Part shown: piece by piece, positions 5,503-10,303 of the stretch
Numbering within the stretch: the stretch's first letter is position 1
How the letters are laid out: the number at the start of each line of letters is the position of its first letter
Origin: Pseudacidobacterium sp036264445
GTDB taxonomy: Bacteria; Acidobacteriota; Terriglobia; Terriglobales; Acidobacteriaceae
Direction of reading: 5' to 3'
Assembly (NCBI GenBank): GCA_036264445.1
Contig: DATAQW010000121.1
Location: 1 to 10,303, forward strand
Length of the DNA: 10,303 nt
Program-made: the position numbers and the translations under genes
Notes under the pieces: generated by a model
The model's input: the letters and a program-made list of their open reading frames with translations, nothing else
Told to the model about the DNA's origin: nothing
The model's database searches: none

Positions 5503-7872
5503 GTGTCTGAACTGCAGACAACGCTCGCCGACATTGCTCCTGATTTTCCGCAGCCGGAACCTGTTTCGCAAATGCAGGTGCGGAAGCGCAATGGGTCCTA
5601 TGAAGTTGTCGATGTGAATAAGATTGTCCGCGCAGTGCAGCGCTGCTGCAATGGACTGACGCATGTTGATCCGATGCGTGTGGCCAGCCGCACGATTGGC
5701 GGTCTCTACAATGGAGCAACAACACGAGAACTTGATACGATCTCCATTCAGACCGCGGCGTCACTGATCGCAGAAGAGCCGGAGTACTCAAAGCTTGCTG
5801 CGCGCCTGCTGCTGGCGACCATTGTGAAGGAAGTTTCCGGACAGAACATCTATTCGTTTTCGCAGTCGATTGAGTTGGGACATCAGGAATCTCTGATTGG
5901 GCGCGCGACTTCTACATTCGTCGCTGAAAATGCACGCAAGCTCAATAACGCAGTTAATGAGGAATTCTCGGACCGCTTTGAATATTTCGGGTTGCGCACT
6001 ATCTATGACCGTTATTTACTGCGGCATCCGATCACGCGCAAAGTCATTGAGACGCCCCAGTATTTTTTCATGCGTGTCTCCTGCGGTCTTGCGCTGACGG
6101 TGAATGAGGCCATCGACTTCTATCGCATGCTGGCGGCGCACGATTATATGCCGAGCTCGCCGACTCTCTTCAACTCTGGCACGCGTCATGCCCAGATGTC
6201 ATCTTGCTATTTGATTGATTCACCGAAAGATTCTCTCGATTCAATCTACGACACCTATAAACAGGTTGCTTTGCTCTCAAAATTTTCCGGAGGCATTGGC
6301 CTGGCCTTCCATCGTGTGCGCTCAGAAGGCTCGTTGATTCGCGCAACGAATGGACTGTCTAACGGCATCGTTCCATGGCTGCACACGCTAGATGCGTCTG
6401 TGGCTGCTGTAAATCAGGGCGGGAAGCGGAAGGGAGCTTGCTGCGTCTATCTGGAGCCGTGGCATGCCGATGTTGAACAGTTTCTCGAACTGCGCGATAA
6501 CACCGGCGACCACGCGCGCCGCACGTACAATCTGAATCTTGCCAATTGGATTCCCGACCTGTTTATGCGGCGCGTGGAATCGGATGGCGTATGGTCACTC
6601 TTTGATCCAAAAGTAGTTCCTCACTTGACTGATCTCTATGGCGGGGACTTCGACAAAGCCTATGAAGAGGCAGAAGCGCATAAGCTTTTCACCAGGCAGA
6701 TCAAAGCCCGCGACTTGTATGCGCGCATGATGCGCACGCTTGCTGAAACCGGCAACGGCTGGATGACCTTCAAGGACACGACTAACCTAAAGTGCAACCA
6801 GACGGGCGGGCAGGGAAATGTCGTTCATCTTTCGAATCTGTGCACGGAAATCACAGAAGTAACCTCATCGGCTGAGACCGCTGTTTGCAATCTCGGTTCG
6901 GTAAATCTTGCGCGGCACGTCACAAATGGCAAGGTTGATTTTGAAAAGCTCGCGCGCACTGTGCATACCGCAGTTCCAATGCTCGATCGAGTGATCGACA
7001 TCAACTACTATCCGGTAGACCAGGCTGCATCGGCCAACAATCGCTGGCGTCCTGTTGGACTAGGCATCATGGGATTGCAGGATGTTTTCTTCCAGCTCGG
7101 CTTGTCGTTTGATTCTCCCGAAGCGCGAGCTCTTTCTACAGAGATTCAGGAAGAGATTTACTTCGACGCGTTAAGCGCTTCCTGCGAACTGGCTGAGAAA
7201 CAAGGATCGCATCCAGCTTTCAGTGAAACGCGCGCTGCAAAGGGCCAACTGCAGTTTGATCTGTGGGGCGTCACTCCAAAGAATGCTTCGCGGTGGGATG
7301 CACTGAAAGGGCGCATCCGCCAGCATGGACTACGCAACTCTCTGCTGATTGCAATTGCGCCAACCGCAACCATCGCTTCGATTGTTGGCTGCTACGAGTG
7401 CATTGAGCCTCAGATATCAAATCTCTTCAAACGCGAAACGCTTTCCGGAGAGTTCCTCCAGGTGAATCGCTACCTTGTAGATGAGCTGAAGCGTCTTGGC
7501 CTCTGGAATGAAGAGATGCGCACGCGTATCAAGCTCGCAGAAGGCTCGGTACAAAATATTGAAGAACTGCCGGGGCACATCCGTAATATCTACCGCACAG
7601 TTTGGGAACTGCCGATGCGCGCCATCATCGACATGGCAGCGGAGCGTGGCGCCTGGATCGATCAGAGCCAGTCGCTGAATCTATTTGCCGAGGCGCCCAA
7701 TATCGGACGCCTGAGCTCCATGTACATGTATGCGTGGAAAAGCGGCGTGAAGACGACCTATTATCTGCGTTCGCGTCCGGCAACACGTATTGCGAAGACA
7801 ACTGTGGTGCAAAGCATGGCCGCTGTTGCTTGCTCGCTTGAAAATCCAGAAGCCTGCGAAGCCTGCCAGTAA
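5503..7872 (+). CDS. nrdA: Class Ia ribonucleoside-diphosphate reductase, alpha (catalytic) subunit
   Basis: Cytoplasmic enzyme subunit that reduces ribonucleoside diphosphates to deoxyribonucleotides using a radical delivered by NrdB; 789 residues (E. coli NrdA is 761). The start is GTG with AAGGA 7 nt upstream. An N-terminal ATP-cone (about 24-112, VRKRNGSYEVVDVNKI onward) gives dATP/ATP overall activity control. The 10-stranded catalytic barrel follows with all key residues visible: Cys235 (QMSSCYLID) and Cys462 (VCNLGSVNL), the redox pair; Asn445-Leu-Cys447-Thr-Glu449, the thiyl-radical site; PTATIASI (620-627); and Tyr753-Tyr754 (KTTYYLRSR), the radical-transfer tyrosines. The C-terminal tail ends CEACQ, with the Cys785/Cys788 shuttle pair that thioredoxin or glutaredoxin re-reduces. 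The class Ia assignment rests on the paired NrdB 14 bp downstream. First gene behind the cobalamin riboswitch. Confidence 0.97.
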   Translation: MSELQTTLADIAPDFPQPEPVSQMQVRKRNGSYEVVDVNKIVRAVQRCCNGLTHVDPMRVASRTIGGLYNGATTRELDTISIQTAASLIAEEPEYSKLAARLLLATIVKEVSGQNIYSFSQSIELGHQESLIGRATSTFVAENARKLNNAVNEEFSDRFEYFGLRTIYDRYLLRHPITRKVIETPQYFFMRVSCGLALTVNEAIDFYRMLAAHDYMPSSPTLFNSGTRHAQMSSCYLIDSPKDSLDSIYDTYKQVALLSKFSGGIGLAFHRVRSEGSLIRATNGLSNGIVPWLHTLDASVAAVNQGGKRKGACCVYLEPWHADVEQFLELRDNTGDHARRTYNLNLANWIPDLFMRRVESDGVWSLFDPKVVPHLTDLYGGDFDKAYEEAEAHKLFTRQIKARDLYARMMRTLAETGNGWMTFKDTTNLKCNQTGGQGNVVHLSNLCTEITEVTSSAETAVCNLGSVNLARHVTNGKVDFEKLARTVHTAVPMLDRVIDINYYPVDQAASANNRWRPVGLGIMGLQDVFFQLGLSFDSPEARALSTEIQEEIYFDALSASCELAEKQGSHPAFSETRAAKGQLQFDLWGVTPKNASRWDALKGRIRQHGLRNSLLIAIAPTATIASIVGCYECIEPQISNLFKRETLSGEFLQVNRYLVDELKRLGLWNEEMRTRIKLAEGSVQNIEELPGHIRNIYRTVWELPMRAIIDMAAERGAWIDQSQSLNLFAEAPNIGRLSSMYMYAWKSGVKTTYYLRSRPATRIAKTTVVQSMAAVACSLENPEACEACQ

Positions 7873-7886
7873 AAGGAGAATTTGTA

Positions 7887-8924
7887 ATGTCGATTGCTAC
7901 GGAATCATCCGTCAAAGTGCCTGATTCGATCCTCGATCCTGGTTTGTGCCTTACGCTGCGGCCTATGCGCTATCCCGTTTTCTTTGAGATGTTCAAAGAT
8001 GGCATTCGCAATACGTGGACAGTGGAAGAAGTTGATTTTCAGACAGATCTGGTTGATCTGCGCTCGCGGCTTACGCCTGCCGAGCGGCACTTGATTCAGC
8101 GGCTCATTGCATTTTTCGCTACTGGAGACTCGATTGTTTCCAATAACCTCGTACTCAATCTGTACAAGCACATCAATTCGCCGGAAGCACGCCTGTATCT
8201 TTCGCGGCAGCTCTTTGAGGAAGCTGTGCATGTGCAGTTCTATCTTACGCTGCTGGATAATTACATTCCTGATCCAGCAGCCCGAGCGGAAGCATTCGCA
8301 GCGGTTGAAAATATTCCGTCCATTGCAAAAAAAGCGCAGTTTTGTATGAAATGGATGGATTCGATTCAGGAATTAAATGAACTGCAAACGCCTGAGCATC
8401 GACGGCAGTTTCTTCTGAACCTGATCTGTTTTGCAGGATGCATTGAAGGGCTCTTTTTCTTTGCTGCTTTTGCTTATGTATACTTCCTGCGCTCGCGAGG
8501 CCTGCTGCATGGGCTGGCCGCCGGCACCAACTGGGTTTTCCGCGATGAGAGCTGCCATCTCGAATTCGCTTTTGAAGTGGTGAATACGGTACGTGAGCAG
8601 CATCCCGGTCTCTTCGATGCAGCGATGGAGGAACAAGTGGTCGCCATGCTGAAAGAGGCTGTTGACTGCGAAGCGCAGTTTGCTGAAGACCTGCTCTCAG
8701 GAGGAGTTGCCGGTCTGTCGTTCAAAGATATGCGCGAGTACCTGCAGTATGTTGCCGACGCTCGTCTGCAGCGGCTTGGCCTAAAGCCCGTATTCGGATC
8801 AAAAAACCCATTTGCTTTCATGGAGTTGCAGGATGTTCAGGAACTGACCAATTTCTTTGAGCGGCGGGTCTCTGCCTACCAGGTGGCGGTTGAGGGAGAG
8901 GTTGCATTTCACGACGACTTCTAA
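7887..8924 (+). CDS. nrdB: Class Ia ribonucleoside-diphosphate reductase, beta (radical-generating) subunit
   Basis: Ferritin-like subunit that houses a dinuclear metal site and, with O2, generates the tyrosyl radical passed to NrdA; 345 residues, typical length. ATG start with a strong AAAGGAG (7872-7878), 14 bp after the nrdA stop, so the two are co-transcribed. Metal ligands are all identifiable: Asp81 (ATGDSIVSNN), Glu112 and His115 (EEAVHVQFY), Glu187 (CIEGLFFF), Glu221 and His224 (RDESCHLEF). Tyr119 sits four residues after His115, the position of the radical tyrosine (E. coli Tyr122), so this is not a tyrosine-free class Ic type. Trp44 (NTWTVEEVDF) matches the radical-transfer tryptophan. 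The acidic/aromatic C-terminus FHDDF is the kind of peptide that docks onto NrdA. Fe versus Mn loading cannot be decided from sequence; no NrdI or NrdH is present nearby, which favours Ia over Ib. Confidence 0.97.
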   Translation: MSIATESSVKVPDSILDPGLCLTLRPMRYPVFFEMFKDGIRNTWTVEEVDFQTDLVDLRSRLTPAERHLIQRLIAFFATGDSIVSNNLVLNLYKHINSPEARLYLSRQLFEEAVHVQFYLTLLDNYIPDPAARAEAFAAVENIPSIAKKAQFCMKWMDSIQELNELQTPEHRRQFLLNLICFAGCIEGLFFFAAFAYVYFLRSRGLLHGLAAGTNWVFRDESCHLEFAFEVVNTVREQHPGLFDAAMEEQVVAMLKEAVDCEAQFAEDLLSGGVAGLSFKDMREYLQYVADARLQRLGLKPVFGSKNPFAFMELQDVQELTNFFERRVSAYQVAVEGEVAFHDDF

Positions 8925-8949
8925 CCTGATGCACTACGTTATTCGTGCT

Positions 8950-8968
8950 GGCAACCTCGGCGGTTGCC
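8950..8968 (+). other. Hairpin 1 in the nrdB 3' region
   Basis: GGCAACC (8950-8956) and GGTTGCC (8962-8968) form a perfect 7-bp stem with a 5-nt loop, starting 26 nt after the nrdB stop. There is no following U-tract, so it is not a standard intrinsic terminator. It may stabilise the 3' end of nrdAB mRNA or form part of a structured leader for the next small ORF, with hairpin 2 beginning after a single nucleotide. Confidence 0.6.
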
Positions 8969-8969
8969 T

Positions 8970-8999
8970 GGGCCTCCAACTCAGCCAGATAGGAGGCCC
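8970..8999 (+). promoter_or_regulatory. Hairpin 2, sequestering the Shine-Dalgarno of the 31-codon ORF
   Basis: GGGCCTCC (8970-8977) and GGAGGCCC (8992-8999) are perfect reverse complements, giving an 8-bp GC-rich stem with a 14-nt loop. The right arm contains GGAGG, the core of the Shine-Dalgarno AGGAGG (8991-8996) that precedes the ATG at 9002. In the folded RNA the ribosome-binding site would be masked. This suggests translation control by a ligand, protein, small RNA or temperature, or by ribosomes translating nearby, but the trigger is unknown. Confidence 0.6.
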
Positions 9000-9001
9000 T
9001 T

Positions 9002-9097
9002 ATGGCGGTCCTTCTGGCAATTGTCGGCGGAATGTCTGTAGTCCTTTTCATTGGCGTGCTCTGGACCACCGGGCATTTACACAGACACCGTAGCTAA
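9002..9097 (+). CDS. 31-residue predicted single-pass membrane peptide, unknown function
   Basis: An ORF below usual length cutoffs, MAVLLAIVGGMSVVLFIGVL followed by WTTGHLHRHRS. Support: ATG with a near-perfect Shine-Dalgarno AGGAGG 5 nt upstream, an in-frame TAG at 8990-8992 that leaves this as the first possible start, and a coherent product. Residues 2-22 make one uninterrupted hydrophobic helix, and the short tail carries three His and two Arg. By the positive-inside rule the tail would face the cytoplasm. It lies 77 nt after nrdB on the same strand with no obvious terminator between, so it may be the third gene of the riboswitch-controlled transcript, and its ribosome-binding site is masked by hairpin 2. 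I recognise no family. A chance hydrophobic ORF is possible; conservation would decide. Confidence 0.55.
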   Translation: MAVLLAIVGGMSVVLFIGVLWTTGHLHRHRS

Positions 9098-9110
9098 GCA
9101 AAACCCGATT

Positions 9111-9138
9111 TTCACAATTACCTATTTCCGAGTACAGT
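9111..9138 (+). promoter_or_regulatory. Possible promoter of the DUF5009 acyltransferase gene
   Basis: TTCACA (9111-9116, 5 of 6), a 16-bp spacer, TACAGT (9133-9138, 4 of 6). A start near 9145 would leave a 5' leader of only about 15 nt before the ATG at 9160, and no Shine-Dalgarno is visible there. Translation would then start from a very short or near-leaderless mRNA. Weak evidence; read-through from upstream is the alternative. Confidence 0.35.
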
Positions 9139-9159
9139 AACCCTCATACGAATATTTCT

Positions 9160-10303
9160 ATGACGGCCACCACTCTAACCAATCCTTCTGTCGTCGGTAC
9201 TCAAACCCGGCTTATCTCGCTAGATGTTTTGCGCGGCATCACCATCGCGTTCATGATCCTCGTGAACAATGGCAACCAGTATTCCTACTGGCCGTTGAAA
9301 CATGCGGATTGGAATGGCTGGACGCCAACCGATCTTGTGTTTCCGACGTTCCTGTTTGTTGCGGGAATGTCGCTGGTCTTCTCGTTTGAATCACGACTCT
9401 CTAAGGGGGCGACAAAAGCCTCGCTTTTTGCTCATGCGGTAAAGCGTTCGATCATCCTGTTTCTGTTGGGACTTGTTGTCAACGGCTATCCGTTCTTCCA
9501 CTTGTCTACGCTGCGTATCTACGGAGTCTTGCAGCGCTTCGCTGTCTGCCTGCTGATCGCGAGCGCGCTGCATCTGTGGAATCGCGGCGCGAAGAGCAAG
9601 ATCATTGTTCTCATCTTTTCGCTTGTCGCTTACTGGATCATCATGCGATGGGTACCGGTGCCGGGATATGGGCTGCCGACGCATGACATTCCGCTACTCG
9701 ATAAAGATGCCAACTGGGTCGCATACCTTGATCGGCATATTTTCCCCGGAAGGCTGTATGAGGGCACACGCGATCCAGAGGGCCTGCTAAGTAACCTTCC
9801 AGCGCTGGGAACCGCGCTGCTGGGCATGTTGACCGCGATGTGGCTGCGTACAGAAAAGAGCGTCCGCACGAAATTCGCCGGCATACTTGCTGGAGCGATT
9901 GCCGGGTTGCTGATAGGAAAGATATGGGGACACTGGTTCCCGATCAATAAGAAGCTTTGGACGAGTTCCTATGTATTGTTTGCAGCTGGATGGTCGCTGC
10001 TGGGACTCTCTATCTGCTATTGGGTTGTAGAGATTAAACAATGGAAGCGTGGCTGGACGTTTCCATGGCTTGTTTTTGGTTCGAATGCGATTGCCGCGTA
10101 CGTATTTTCCGAGCTGCTGTCGCCTACACTGTGGGCATTCAAGTTTGGCAGTGAGCACAAATCTCTTGGTCAGATGATCTACGCCAACGTGTTTGCGCTG
10201 ATTCCCGATCGGGCGGTTGGGGCGCTGCTCTATTCGATTGCCTTTGTTGCGGTCTGCTTTATTCCTGTTCTGGTTCTTTACCGGAAGAAGATTTTCATCA
10301 AAA
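9160..10303 (+). CDS. HGSNAT/NagX-like membrane acyltransferase (DUF5009/DUF1624), 3' end cut by window edge
   Basis: Integral membrane protein related to human heparan-alpha-glucosaminide N-acetyltransferase and bacterial NagX; homologues are thought to move acetyl groups from acetyl-CoA across the membrane onto amino sugars, though most bacterial members are untested. 381 residues are visible from the ATG and bacterial members are usually about 370-400, so probably only a few residues are missing. Family motifs: LDVLRGITIAFMILVNN (21-37); KHADWNGWTPTDLVFP (47-62), whose His48 aligns with the conserved, proposed acetyl-carrying His; RIYGVLQRFAVC (119-130); DPEGLLSNLPALGTALLG (205-222); PINKKLWTSSYVLF (261-274); VFGSNAIAAYVFSE (305-318). 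About ten hydrophobic helices. The ATG has no clear Shine-Dalgarno, but the next Met (residue 32) lies inside the first helix, so the start is kept. Possible role in cell-wall or exogenous GlcN/GlcNAc use; no sugar-catabolic gene is visible to confirm this. Confidence 0.9.
   Translation, partial: MTATTLTNPSVVGTQTRLISLDVLRGITIAFMILVNNGNQYSYWPLKHADWNGWTPTDLVFPTFLFVAGMSLVFSFESRLSKGATKASLFAHAVKRSIILFLLGLVVNGYPFFHLSTLRIYGVLQRFAVCLLIASALHLWNRGAKSKIIVLIFSLVAYWIIMRWVPVPGYGLPTHDIPLLDKDANWVAYLDRHIFPGRLYEGTRDPEGLLSNLPALGTALLGMLTAMWLRTEKSVRTKFAGILAGAIAGLLIGKIWGHWFPINKKLWTSSYVLFAAGWSLLGLSICYWVVEIKQWKRGWTFPWLVFGSNAIAAYVFSELLSPTLWAFKFGSEHKSLGQMIYANVFALIPDRAVGALLYSIAFVAVCFIPVLVLYRKKIFIK

Noticed and set aside
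5415..5510. 31-codon ORF in the nrdA leader overlapping the nrdA start (ATG at 5415, stop TGA at 5508-5510), considered as a leader peptide
   Set aside because: No clear Shine-Dalgarno upstream, no attenuator-like codon run, and the frame is open back through the riboswitch, as expected for a non-coding structured region. The riboswitch explains this stretch better.
8221..8244. Class Ic or other tyrosine-free NrdB variant
   Set aside because: Tyr119 is present four residues after His115 and the first ligand is Asp81, so the subunit matches the ordinary tyrosyl-radical type.
8950..8968. Intrinsic terminator after nrdB
   Set aside because: The stem is good but it is followed by TGGGCCTCC rather than a run of T, so standard rho-independent termination is not supported.
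1..10303. CRISPR arrays, tRNA or rRNA genes, insertion sequences, prophage or toxin-antitoxin genes
   Set aside because: No regularly spaced repeats, RNA gene signatures, transposase-like frames or terminal inverted repeats were seen; the window is ordinary chromosomal gene content.

Overview
The window looks like chromosomal DNA of an acidobacterium, most likely class Terriglobia. The strongest pointer is the 1131-residue outer-membrane protein with an N-terminal carboxypeptidase-regulatory-like domain, a TonB-type plug and a large barrel, a family greatly expanded in Acidobacteriota. Moderate G+C and the other gene families are compatible, but this placement is an inference from gene content, not from a marker gene.

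Layout. Positions 1-1553 (+) hold a CPA1-type Na+/H+ antiporter lacking only its extreme N-terminus. It converges on the TonB-dependent receptor-like gene (1550-4945, -), and the two stop codons overlap in a single CTAG. A 557-bp divergent intergenic region (4946-5502) follows. Its left part carries a 16-bp palindrome and a bulged inverted repeat. Its right part carries a good sigma70-like promoter, a canonical cobalamin riboswitch (about 5235-5406) and a short expression platform. The riboswitch leads straight into nrdA (5503-7872) and nrdB (7887-8924), which encode the two subunits of a class Ia (tyrosyl-radical, di-iron) ribonucleotide reductase. Behind nrdB lie two back-to-back hairpins. 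The second buries the Shine-Dalgarno sequence of a 31-codon ORF (9002-9097) that predicts a one-pass membrane peptide with a His/Arg tail. The window ends inside an almost complete HGSNAT/NagX-like (DUF5009) membrane acyltransferase (9160 to past 10303), which probably has its own promoter.

How the parts fit. NrdAB does not use B12, yet it sits behind a B12 sensor. The known logic for such an arrangement is that a B12-dependent class II reductase (NrdJ) elsewhere in the genome does the work when cobalamin is plentiful, and the riboswitch turns on the oxygen-dependent NrdAB when cobalamin runs short. The adjacent outer-membrane receptor is divergently transcribed. Nothing in its sequence identifies a ligand, so a link to B12 uptake is not supported.

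Most worth following up: the riboswitch-controlled class Ia operon, which is well supported and belongs to a known regulatory theme, and the unannotated 31-aa ORF with its sequestered ribosome-binding site, which I do not recognise.
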